Shown here piece after piece: positions 7,569 to 13,938 of a stretch of 13,987 nt of DNA. Position numbers and translations under genes: made by a program. Where the stretch lies: positions 1 to 13,987 of the forward strand of contig JACMLC010000216.1 of NCBI GenBank assembly GCA_014379795.1. The letters run 5' to 3'. The DNA comes from Pyrinomonadaceae bacterium. GTDB lineage: Bacteria > Acidobacteriota > Blastocatellia > Pyrinomonadales > Pyrinomonadaceae. Below the pieces are notes generated by a model that saw only the letters and a list, made by a program, of their open reading frames with translations, had not been told where the DNA came from and did not search any database. Numbering within the stretch: the first letter of the stretch is position 1; each line of letters opens with the position of its first letter.

Positions 7569-7646
7569 AGTGATAAGTGAAAAGTGATGAGTGATAAGAT
7601 AAGAACGATGCTGTTTCTTATCACTTATCACTCATCACTTATTACT
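7569..7646. repeat. Inverted array of 7-bp units (AGTGATA) between peroxiredoxin and thioredoxin genes
   Basis: The left arm (7569-7598) reads AGTGATA, AGTGAAA, AGTGATG, AGTGATA, AG. The right arm (7617-7646) is the same kind of array in inverse orientation (TATCACT, TATCACT, CATCACT, TATTACT). The 30-base arms pair at 26 of 30 positions around an 18-base loop. The array starts four bases after the peroxiredoxin stop and ends next to the ribosome binding site of the following gene. It would therefore form a long hairpin in a shared mRNA and could stabilise, process or attenuate it. It differs in unit length and sequence from the CGCAAAG family. Confidence 0.8.
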
Positions 7647-7650
7647 TCTC

Positions 7651-8217
7651 TTACGCGTTGATTGTTTCATGACCCGGCTTCCACTCTGCCTGACAGAGGC
7701 CGCCCGTCTGCAATGCCTGAATGACGCGCAAGGTCTCTTCGGCGCTCCGCCCGACGTTGAGGTCATGCACGACCTTATAACGCAGTGCGCCTTCGGGATC
7801 AATCACGAAGAGGCCGCGCAGGGCGACGCCCTTGTCTTCGATCAGCACGCCGTAGTCGCGCGCCACCTGCTTGGTCACATCCGCCGCCAGCGGGTATTGC
7901 AGATCGGCCACTCCGCCTTTGTCGCGCGGTGTGTTGACCCATGCGCGGTGCGAATAAACAGAGTCGGTCGAAACGCCTATAATCTCTGCGCCGATGCCCT
8001 GAAAGTCTTCATAGCGGTCGCTGAAAGTGGTTAGCTCCGTCGGGCAGACAAAAGTAAAATCGAGCGGGTAGAACAGGAGGACGAGCCACTTGCCCGCGTA
8101 ATCGGAGAGCTTGACGTTCTCATTGAGCTTCTCCAAATTCTTTGTCGAGGCCATATCAAAATCGGGTGCGGGCTGGCCGACCATCGCTGTTTCCCTTACT
8201 GTTGCTGTTGCTTGCAT
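7651..8217 (-). CDS. Typical 2-Cys peroxiredoxin (AhpC/Prx1 type)
   Basis: A 188-residue thiol peroxidase that reduces hydrogen peroxide and organic peroxides. The peroxidatic cysteine is Cys58 in FYPLDFTFVCPTE. The resolving cysteine is Cys175 in the C-terminal GGLCQAEWKPGHETI, which puts it in the typical 2-Cys class. The conserved Arg region VVHDLNVGRSAEETLR is present. The start at 8217 is chosen because GGAGG lies four bases upstream; the Met at 8235 has no such site. It follows perR by about 100 bases on the same strand with no PerR-like box of its own seen, so it is probably driven by the perR promoter. The next gene downstream is a thioredoxin-fold protein that may re-reduce it. Confidence 0.95.
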   Translation of the reverse strand: MQATATVRETAMVGQPAPDFDMASTKNLEKLNENVKLSDYAGKWLVLLFYPLDFTFVCPTELTTFSDRYEDFQGIGAEIIGVSTDSVYSHRAWVNTPRDKGGVADLQYPLAADVTKQVARDYGVLIEDKGVALRGLFVIDPEGALRYKVVHDLNVGRSAEETLRVIQALQTGGLCQAEWKPGHETINA

Positions 8218-8220
8218 TAC

Positions 8221-8226
8221 TCCTCC
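8221..8226 (-). promoter_or_regulatory. Strong ribosome binding site of the peroxiredoxin gene
   Basis: GGAGGA on the minus strand is followed by GTA and the ATG at 8217. It decides between two candidate starts (8235 and 8217) in favour of the inner one. Confidence 0.75.
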
Positions 8227-8318
8227 ATCTTTCATCTAAAAGTTCTTTATCTTGAGCGCGCACGGTTTCAAGAGCTTTCCCTTGCGCGCCCGTGTGTTCA
8301 TCATAAAAACCCGAAAAT

Positions 8319-8726
8319 TTATCCTGCAGGACGACAATCAGGACATAAACCTCTTAAGGTCAGGTGAATAGATTCGGCCTTAAAATGCGAGCGGCGCGCT
8401 GCCGTTCGCATCAATTCAGCCGTCAGATCAAGATCGAAATCCACCAGCTTTCCGCATTCTGTGCAGAGAGCATGATCGTGCCTTCCCGTCTCGCGGTCAT
8501 AGCGGCTCGCGCCGTTGCCGAATTTGACTTCATGCACCATCCCGGCGTTCGTCAGAAACTTCAGCGAGTTGTACACGGTCGCATAGCTGATCGAAGGCAG
8601 AAGCCTGCGCGCCTGCTCGAAAATTTCGCTGGCCGTCAGATGCTCCTCGCTCCCGCGAATCACCTGTAGCACGGCCTCGCGCTGCCGCGTCAATGTGCCA
8701 CCCTGTTCTGCTGTGCTTTTAGTCAT
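8319..8726 (-). CDS. perR: PerR-type peroxide-sensing repressor (Fur family)
   Basis: A 135-residue Fur-family regulator. It has an N-terminal winged helix with the recognition helix around ISYATVYNSLKFL (residues 46-58) and a C-terminal dimerisation domain. The structural zinc site is complete: Cys88/Cys91 (CTEC) and Cys128/Cys131 (CPDC). Aligned by eye with Bacillus subtilis PerR, the five regulatory metal ligands are all kept as His29, Asp77, His83, His85 and Asp96. Asp96 sits where PerR has Asp and Fur usually has Glu, which favours peroxide sensing over iron regulation. In PerR proteins, Fe-bound protein is oxidised at a ligand histidine by peroxide and releases DNA. A PerR-like box overlaps its own promoter, and the peroxiredoxin follows, so autoregulated control of peroxide defence is likely. 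No Shine-Dalgarno site is seen, and the predicted leader is only about a dozen bases. Confidence 0.92.
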   Translation of the reverse strand: MTKSTAEQGGTLTRQREAVLQVIRGSEEHLTASEIFEQARRLLPSISYATVYNSLKFLTNAGMVHEVKFGNGASRYDRETGRHDHALCTECGKLVDFDLDLTAELMRTAARRSHFKAESIHLTLRGLCPDCRPAG

Positions 8727-8742
8727 GATTGTTAATCTGGAA

Positions 8743-8757
8743 TTAGAATAATTCTAA
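8743..8757. promoter_or_regulatory. PerR box (operator)
   Basis: TTAGAATAATTCTAA is a perfect 7-1-7 palindrome. It matches the known PerR box consensus TTATAATNATTATAA at 12 of 14 defined positions, the two differences (G and C) being symmetrical. It overlaps the -10 hexamer of the perR promoter and ends 17 bases before the perR start codon. Confidence 0.85.
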
Positions 8758-8773
8758 ATTCCTTATTTGTCAA
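8745..8773 (-). promoter_or_regulatory. Promoter of the perR-peroxiredoxin cluster
   Basis: On the minus strand a perfect TTGACA (8773-8768) is followed after exactly 17 bases by TATTCT (8750-8745). Transcription would start near 8738, about a dozen bases before the perR ATG at 8726. The -10 lies inside the PerR box, a classical repression geometry. Confidence 0.75.
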
Positions 8774-8792
8774 GCGAGCAATCAGCACCTTA

Positions 8793-8968
8793 AGTAGTGG
8801 GTCAGTTTCAAACAGAGCAAAGAAAAAACATGTTCCCGCAAAGGCGCTGGTGGCGCAAAGCAAGCATGCACGATACAGAATTGCTCAACCCCTTTGCGTC
8901 TTTGCGCCTTTGCGGGAGCTTCTTTCGTAATGATGAATATTCTCAAACTTTCAAACTGACCCACTACC
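8793..8968. mobile_element. MITE-like insertion with 8-bp target-site duplication, CGCAAAG copy C
   Basis: The 176-bp element is bounded by inverted ends: GTAGTGGGTCAGTTTCAAA (8794-8812) against its complement at 8949-8967, matching at 18 of 19 positions. The octamer GCACCTTA occurs immediately outside both ends (8785-8792 and 8969-8976), as expected of a target duplication. Inside are CGCAAAG-type arms: 8835-8860 pairs with 8892-8916, including 13 identical bases CCCGCAAAGGCGC. No transposase is encoded, so it would need a partner in trans. An 8-bp duplication is known from IS1595-, IS66- and IS256-type elements among others, and the source family cannot be named from this window. Confidence 0.85.
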
Positions 8969-8983
8969 GCACCTTACATGCGA

Positions 8984-9012
8984 TTGACGAATTCGTAGAG
9001 AATCAATATTAT
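8984..9012 (+). promoter_or_regulatory. Likely promoter of the propeller-cytochrome gene
   Basis: TTGACG (8984-8989) is followed after exactly 17 bases by TATTAT (9007-9012). It begins eight bases outside the right target duplication of the MITE and faces away from the perR promoter. The leader to the ATG at 9230 would be about 210 bases. Confidence 0.55.
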
Positions 9013-9229
9013 CTAGCCGGAAGCTTTGGATTTCCCAGACTCCTTCCTCTCTCGGATCATTTTACAGCTTTATCTTATTCGACATCGGTTCTTTCAATCA
9101 TTCGACAAATGCTATCAGTCACCCGTGCGCGTCCCGGGTTCTGCCTGTTGTGTTCCAGAAGTTTCGGCGCGCATTGTTCATCTGCCCTCGCATGTTTCAC
9201 GCCGCAGGGATGGTCACAGGATAAGAATA
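9013..9229 (+). other. Long leader region of the propeller-cytochrome gene
   Basis: The frame of the downstream gene is open through this stretch, back to a TTG at 9026. The translated sequence is unlike an exported protein, however, and a good signal peptide begins only at 9230. I therefore regard it as untranslated leader. No known riboswitch or strong hairpin was recognised. Confidence 0.4.
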
Positions 9230-12200
9230 ATGAGAACTGTCCGGATACGTCAGTGCCAGGTCATCTTCATCGCGCTGACTCTGATTGCAGCGTCCTTTCA
9301 TGCCACGGCCGATGCGCAGGTTGCCGCGAGCGCATTCGTCAACTTCGAGGCATCGCAAACCAACCCGGTTCGTCTCTCGCCAACGGGGACGCGCATGTTT
9401 GCCGTCAACACGCCTGACGCACGCCTCTCCGTCTTTGATCTCTCGCAGCCCTCGAATCCACGTCTGATGAAAGAGATTCCCGTCGGCATCGAGCCGGTTT
9501 CAGTCAATCCACGCACTGATGACGAAGCCTGGGTGGTCAATCAGGTCTCGGACAGCATCAGCGTCGTCTCGGTTTCGAGAGGCATTGTGACCGATACGAT
9601 CTATGTCAAGGATGAGCCGTCAGATGTAGTCTTTGCCGGTTCGAAGGCGTTCGTCTCGGTTTCACGCAAGAATGAGATTCGCGTCTTCGATGTCAACACA
9701 CATGCGCAGATTGGAGCGCCCATCGCCGTCTTTGGCGGCAATCCCCGCGCGCTCGCTGTCAGCCCGGACGGTGCTAAGGTTTACGCGGCCTTTGCGCTCT
9801 CTGGCAATCGCACGACGCTGATTCCTTTCACGAACGCGCCCGCGCCCCCGTCTCCGACAAATACCCTTTTGCCTCCGGCTCCGCAGCAATCCATTATTGT
9901 TGATGCGACCGACCCGGCCTGGAATCCATCTTTTATCAAGTTCACAATGCCCGATAACGACGTGGTTGAGATCAACACAGCAACCATGGCTGTTGCGCGC
10001 TATTTCTCGCGCGTCGGGACGATTAACCTGGGAATCGCGGTTCGCCCGACCAACGGCGATCTGTATGTGGCGAATACGGATGCACGCAATCTTGTGCGCT
10101 TTGAGCCGAGTTTGCGCGGGCACAGCGTTGACAATCGCATCACGCGAATTGAGGTGGCTAGTGGGACAGTGACGCCGTTTGATCTCAATCCGGATATCAA
10201 CTATTCGATACTGCCGAACACGGCGGCTCTGAGCACTGCGCTGGCCCAGCCGACGGCAGTGGTCTTTGATCCCGGCGGCAACTTCATGTATGTCGCAGCC
10301 TTCGGGACAGACCGGATCGCGCGTGTGGGGCTTGACGGAAGTATTCTTTCGCGTATTGAGGTCGGCAACGCCCCCGGCCCGAGGCACAAGCGCGGGCCGC
10401 GCGGCCTGGCACTCAAGCCGAACGCGCAACGCCTCTATGTGCTGAACCGCCTCTCAAATACTATTTCAATCGTCAACACGGTTTCTGAGACAGTCCTCTC
10501 TGAAATTCCGGTGGGCAGCTTTGATCCGACGCCGACAGTTATTCGCAACGGGCGCGGCTTTCTCTACGACGCGAAGCTTTCAGGCAATGGCACTTCATCC
10601 TGTGCTGCCTGTCACATAGACTCTGATATGGATCATCTGGCGTGGGACCTGGGGGATCGCGGCGGGCAGATGCAGACCGTCCTTGGTAACAATGGTCTCT
10701 CGTTCCAGATGCATCCGATGAAAGGACCGATGGTGACGCAGTCACTAAGGGGCGTGAACGAGCTTGATCCTCTTCATTGGCGAGGTGATCGAGGAGACTT
10801 TCTGGCTTTCAATCCGACGTTCGACACTTTACTGGGCGGCGCGCAACTGTCGTCAGAGGACATGGCAGCGTTTCGCGATTTTATTAAGAGCTTGCGCTTT
10901 CAACCCAACCCGAATCAGAACCTGGATCGCTCGTCGCCGGAGACTTTCGCTGGAGGAAGCCCCTCGGCTGGCCGCTATTCTTTCATCTTCGAAAACTATG
11001 CTCCGGCTCTCAGTTGTAACTCCTGTCACGAGATGATGCCTGGTCCAGGCTCCAACCGCTTAATTATCCCGGCCAACTTGTTGCAAGAGCCGCAAGCGTT
11101 CAAAGTGCCGCACCTGCGCAATGTCTACCAGAAGCTCGGCTTCAACAATACTCCCGGAGCCAGCACTATCGGAGGCTTCGGCCTCGTACATGATGGGAGC
11201 GATTCCACGCTTTTCGGATTTCTCTCGCGGCCGGTCTTCGGAACCTTTGCCAACGACACAACGAGAAAGACAAATCTGAGCGCTTTCCTGCAATGCTTCG
11301 ACACGGGCTTTGCTCCGGCTGTCGGTTACTCGCAGACGCTGACAGCGGCCAATGTCAATGAAAGCTCGGCGGGCGGCTGGGTATTGCTCGAGCAGCAAAC
11401 GCTCTTCAACGTCGATTTGATTGCCAAGGGCACGATTGATGGACGCATGACGGGATTGTTCTACCGCCGAAGTTCAGATGATTACCAGACCGACCGCACC
11501 GGTGTTGGCCCCTTCACCCGACCCCAACTGAGAAATAAGATTTTGGCCGGAGACACTTTGACTGTGATGGGCGTTCCTCCCGGCTCCGGAATACGCATGG
11601 GTATTGATCGCAATCTGGACGGTGTGCTCGACGGCGACGCCGCAGCACGCAGCAACAGGTCTGTTGATTTTGATGGCGACGGCAAGACGGACATCTCTGT
11701 CTTCAGACCCAGCGACGGTGCTTGGTATATCCTGCAAAGCGCGAGCGAATTTCTGATGTCGCAGCCATGGGGGCTTAGCTCAGACAAGCTCGCGCCAGCA
11801 GATTATGATGGTGACGGCAGGACGGACATCGCGGTGTTCCGCAACGCCACAGGCATCTGGTATATCCTCAACAGTTCCACAAGCACTTTCACCTTCACGC
11901 AGTTTGGCATGAGCGGGGACTTGCCCGTGCCCGGAGACTTTGATGGGGATGGCAAGGCCGATTTGGCTGTGTTTCGTCCTTCAAGCGGCATCTGGTATAT
12001 CCTCAATAGCTCCGACGCTACACTGCGGGTGCAGCAGTTCGGCAGGAGCGGCGATCATCCAGCACGCGGAGACTTTGATGGCGACGGGAAAAATGATCTA
12101 GCTGTTTTTCGTCCGGGAGACGGCACTTGGTATATTCTTCAGAGCTTCAACAATGTCTTCCGCGCGCAACAGTTCGGCACCAGCGGCGACCGACCAGTGC

Positions 12201-12490
12201 CCGGTGATTATGATGGTGACGGAAAAACTGACCTAGCAGTCTTTCGTCCCTCGAACGTCACTTGGTACATACAGCAAAGCTTCAATAATACTTTTCGTGC
12301 GCAAGTTTTCGGCTTCGCTTCGGATCAGCCATCGCCAGGGGACTACGATGGAGATGGCAAGACTGACTTAGCAGTCTTCCGCCCCTCTGATAGCAGTTGG
12401 TATATCTGGCAAAGCAGCAATAGCTCGCTCAGGGCGCGGCAGTGGGGCGCAAGCGGCGATTTCTCTGTGCCGTCGGCTTACATTCCTTAA
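9230..12490 (+). CDS. Exported YVTN-propeller / di-haem cytochrome c / FG-GAP repeat fusion protein
   Basis: A 1086-residue protein starting at the Met that opens a Sec signal (MRTVRIRQCQVIFIALTLIAA...ADAQ), with AGG about nine bases upstream. Residues about 30-440 are YVTN-type beta-propeller blades (for example RLYVLNRLSNTISIVNT). Residues about 445-800 carry two c-type haem sites, Cys458-Ala-Ala-Cys-His462 and Cys596-Asn-Ser-Cys-His600. Motifs between and after them (DHLAWDLGDRG, HPMKGPMVTQSLRG, FKVPHLRNVYQKLG) recall di-haem cytochrome c peroxidase/MauG-like proteins. Residues 813-1086 are six FG-GAP/VCBS repeats of about 45 residues, each with a DxDGDGxxD calcium-binding loop and VFRP..WYI. 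The protein should be periplasmic or surface-exposed, with haem attached after export. Electron transfer or an oxidation reaction is plausible, and the substrate is unknown. It is transcribed divergently from perR. Confidence 0.9.
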   Translation: MRTVRIRQCQVIFIALTLIAASFHATADAQVAASAFVNFEASQTNPVRLSPTGTRMFAVNTPDARLSVFDLSQPSNPRLMKEIPVGIEPVSVNPRTDDEAWVVNQVSDSISVVSVSRGIVTDTIYVKDEPSDVVFAGSKAFVSVSRKNEIRVFDVNTHAQIGAPIAVFGGNPRALAVSPDGAKVYAAFALSGNRTTLIPFTNAPAPPSPTNTLLPPAPQQSIIVDATDPAWNPSFIKFTMPDNDVVEINTATMAVARYFSRVGTINLGIAVRPTNGDLYVANTDARNLVRFEPSLRGHSVDNRITRIEVASGTVTPFDLNPDINYSILPNTAALSTALAQPTAVVFDPGGNFMYVAAFGTDRIARVGLDGSILSRIEVGNAPGPRHKRGPRGLALKPNAQRLYVLNRLSNTISIVNTVSETVLSEIPVGSFDPTPTVIRNGRGFLYDAKLSGNGTSSCAACHIDSDMDHLAWDLGDRGGQMQTVLGNNGLSFQMHPMKGPMVTQSLRGVNELDPLHWRGDRGDFLAFNPTFDTLLGGAQLSSEDMAAFRDFIKSLRFQPNPNQNLDRSSPETFAGGSPSAGRYSFIFENYAPALSCNSCHEMMPGPGSNRLIIPANLLQEPQAFKVPHLRNVYQKLGFNNTPGASTIGGFGLVHDGSDSTLFGFLSRPVFGTFANDTTRKTNLSAFLQCFDTGFAPAVGYSQTLTAANVNESSAGGWVLLEQQTLFNVDLIAKGTIDGRMTGLFYRRSSDDYQTDRTGVGPFTRPQLRNKILAGDTLTVMGVPPGSGIRMGIDRNLDGVLDGDAAARSNRSVDFDGDGKTDISVFRPSDGAWYILQSASEFLMSQPWGLSSDKLAPADYDGDGRTDIAVFRNATGIWYILNSSTSTFTFTQFGMSGDLPVPGDFDGDGKADLAVFRPSSGIWYILNSSDATLRVQQFGRSGDHPARGDFDGDGKNDLAVFRPGDGTWYILQSFNNVFRAQQFGTSGDRPVPGDYDGDGKTDLAVFRPSNVTWYIQQSFNNTFRAQVFGFASDQPSPGDYDGDGKTDLAVFRPSDSSWYIWQSSNSSLRARQWGASGDFSVPSAYIP
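11666..12487 (+). repeat. Six tandem ~135-base FG-GAP/VCBS coding repeats
   Basis: Each unit begins with D(F/Y)DGDG(K/R) and continues with D(L/I)(A/S)VFR, then W-Y-I and a Phe-Gly or Trp-Gly turn before the next unit. Six units fill the C-terminal 274 residues in register. The nucleotide copies are diverged but similar enough to permit gain or loss of units by recombination. Confidence 0.9.
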
Positions 12491-12517
12491 CACTAAAATA
12501 CATCCCCTGGCGAAGGG

Positions 12518-12536
12518 TCTGGCGCGGAGCGCCAGA
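12518..12536. terminator. Hairpin between convergent genes
   Basis: TCTGGCGC (12518-12525) pairs perfectly with GCGCCAGA (12529-12536) around a three-base loop. It lies between the propeller-cytochrome stop and the stop of the opposing SDR gene, in a 90-base gap. No T run follows on either strand, so its terminator role is tentative. Confidence 0.5.
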
Positions 12537-12580
12537 GGAAACTCATCTGCGCCCCAATTCTCTTAATTGTGGCCTCATCT

Positions 12581-13657
12581 TTATATGAGCTTGGGATATT
12601 GCGCGACGAAATCAACCAACGCAGGCACGTAAGAGCGGAAGGGCGGACAGCGCACCGCGTGTGGTTCAAGCAAAGCGCGGGCGCGCGTCGTGTCATAACT
12701 CTGGTCTAGAAAAAAGTAGGGCACGGCGGGACGAGGCAGACCCGTGATCTTTGGAGAGACGGAGAGCATTAATGACTTGTATACCAACCCGGCAGGAATT
12801 GTCATGCGCGAAGCATGTCCGGCGAGGCTGACGGCAATCGCATCAAAAAGCTCCTGCGAGGTGAGCGGGGCGGGGTCGGCCAGTTGCACCGTCGCTCCGA
12901 TGGCACGCTCGTCTTGTGCCAGCGCTGCCATCGCTTCGACCACAAAATCCACAGGCGCCAGATTAAGCCGCACCTTTGAGTTTCCGATGTTGAAGAGCGA
13001 GAGCAAGCCGGGCTGCATCCGCAGGTAATGAATCAGGTAATAGACGCCGTCATACTTGGCCGTCTCGCCCGTATGTGAATCGCCGCACACGACCGAAGGA
13101 CGATGAATCGTCACCGGCAATTTTGCTTTCAACTCCTCGACTTCCATCTCGGCCAGATATTTCGATTCTTCATAGAAGTTGCGAAACCCGGCGTCGTGCT
13201 TTAGCTCGGTTTCGAGTATCGAGCCGGTGCGAAGCCCCGCGACATAACAGGTCGAGACGTAATGATAGCGGCGCAGGTTTTTAAGCTTTTCCAGCGCGAA
13301 GCGATTGAGGTTGCGCGTGCCTTCGAGATTCACACGCATCGCTACGTCGCGCGCGACGGCCAGATCGTAAACGGCTGCGAGATGAAAGAGCATGGTCGTC
13401 TCGCCTTGTGCCATCTCCGCATCATTTGAGGAAAGCCCCAAGTCAGGTTGTGTGATGTCGCCTTCGAGAATGCGAAAGCCGGACGCGGGCGCACCCGTTT
13501 CCGCAGCGATGCGCGCGACCTCTTCGCGTGCGCGCGAGGCCCATGCGGGTTGAGTCAGCAGTAAAAACCGCGCTCCTTCCGCCGCTAAGCGTTTGACCAG
13601 CCGCCCGGCGATAAAGCCGGGAAAGCCTGTCAGAAATATTGTCTCGTTCAGAACCAT
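12581..13657 (-). CDS. Extended short-chain dehydrogenase/reductase, NAD_binding_4 (thioester reductase-like)
   Basis: A 358-residue soluble enzyme. The N-terminal Rossmann motif is TGFPGFIAG (residues 10-18), a variant of TGATGFLG. The catalytic set is Ser135 (VSTCYVAG), Tyr162 and Lys166 (YEESK). The HRPSVVCGDSHTG segment and VDFVVEAMAAL are typical of the NAD_binding_4/male-sterility branch, which includes fatty acyl-CoA and thioester reductases and related epimerase-like enzymes. No second domain is fused, so the substrate cannot be assigned. The frame is open up to a TTG at 13702, but the Met at 13657, just before the Rossmann strand, is the more natural start; its ribosome binding site is poor. 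It is convergent with the propeller-cytochrome gene. Another CGCAAAG element lies directly upstream. Confidence 0.85.
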   Translation of the reverse strand: MVLNETIFLTGFPGFIAGRLVKRLAAEGARFLLLTQPAWASRAREEVARIAAETGAPASGFRILEGDITQPDLGLSSNDAEMAQGETTMLFHLAAVYDLAVARDVAMRVNLEGTRNLNRFALEKLKNLRRYHYVSTCYVAGLRTGSILETELKHDAGFRNFYEESKYLAEMEVEELKAKLPVTIHRPSVVCGDSHTGETAKYDGVYYLIHYLRMQPGLLSLFNIGNSKVRLNLAPVDFVVEAMAALAQDERAIGATVQLADPAPLTSQELFDAIAVSLAGHASRMTIPAGLVYKSLMLSVSPKITGLPRPAVPYFFLDQSYDTTRARALLEPHAVRCPPFRSYVPALVDFVAQYPKLI

Positions 13658-13696
13658 CAGTTTTAGCAAATACCTTTTGATCTTATAAGCAATGTA

Positions 13697-13846
13697 AATC
13701 AAGGGTAGAAACTCTTTGCGCTCTTTGCGTCTTAAATCTTTGCGGTCTTTGCGTTAAAAAGCCCTTAACCGCAAAGAGCGCAAAGAGAAAAAACGCTAAG
13801 GAACGCCAAGAGAAAATAAGCAACTAATTTATTTTTACCCTTGATT
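13697..13846. repeat. CGCAAAG-type inverted repeat, copy D, with its own inverted ends
   Basis: The core has a left arm of CTCTTTGCG / TCTTTGCG units (about 13707-13755) and a right arm of CCGCAAAGAGCGCAAAGAG and AACGCTAAGGAACGCCAAGAG (about 13770-13812). Outside these, AATCAAGGGTAGAAA (13697-13711) matches the complement of 13832-13846 at 14 of 15 positions, so the element has inverted ends different from those of copy C. ATAAGCA occurs near both ends (13685-13691 and 13850-13856), but it is unequally spaced from the ends and also occurs at 13816. A target duplication is therefore not established. Confidence 0.7.
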
Positions 13847-13868
13847 CGCATAAGCATTATAAAAACAG

Positions 13869-13905
13869 GACGCGCGTCGAAGGAAATGCTAATCGAGCGC
13901 GCGTC
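13869..13905. terminator. Terminator-like hairpin near the window end
   Basis: GACGCGCG (13869-13876) pairs perfectly with CGCGCGTC (13898-13905) across a 21-base loop. On the minus strand it is followed by CCTGTTTTTAT, giving a T5 tract, so it could end a minus-strand gene lying beyond the window. On the plus strand only a T4 run (AGTTTTAATC) follows. Confidence 0.45.
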
Positions 13906-13938
13906 TGAGCAGTTTTAATCTTTCGTTTTAACGACACG

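Noticed and set aside
7557..7631. N-terminal extension of the thioredoxin-fold gene
   Set aside because: The extra residues translate the 7-bp repeat array, and a GAGGT site points to the start at 7556.
8227..8318. A second PerR box in front of the peroxiredoxin gene
   Set aside because: I scanned the gap for TTANAAT-N-ATTNTAA-like palindromes and saw none close to the consensus.
8797..9417. 206-codon open frame running through the MITE
   Set aside because: It reads across the element, the intergenic region and the start of the cytochrome gene in another frame, with no conserved motif.
9662..10429. 255-codon antisense open frame opposite the propeller region
   Set aside because: There are no motifs or start signals, and the sense strand encodes well-matched YVTN blades.
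13707..13812. Possible CRISPR-like short repeats
   Set aside because: The units are about 8 bp, directly abutting and arranged as inverted arms. There are no unique spacers, and no cas genes are present.
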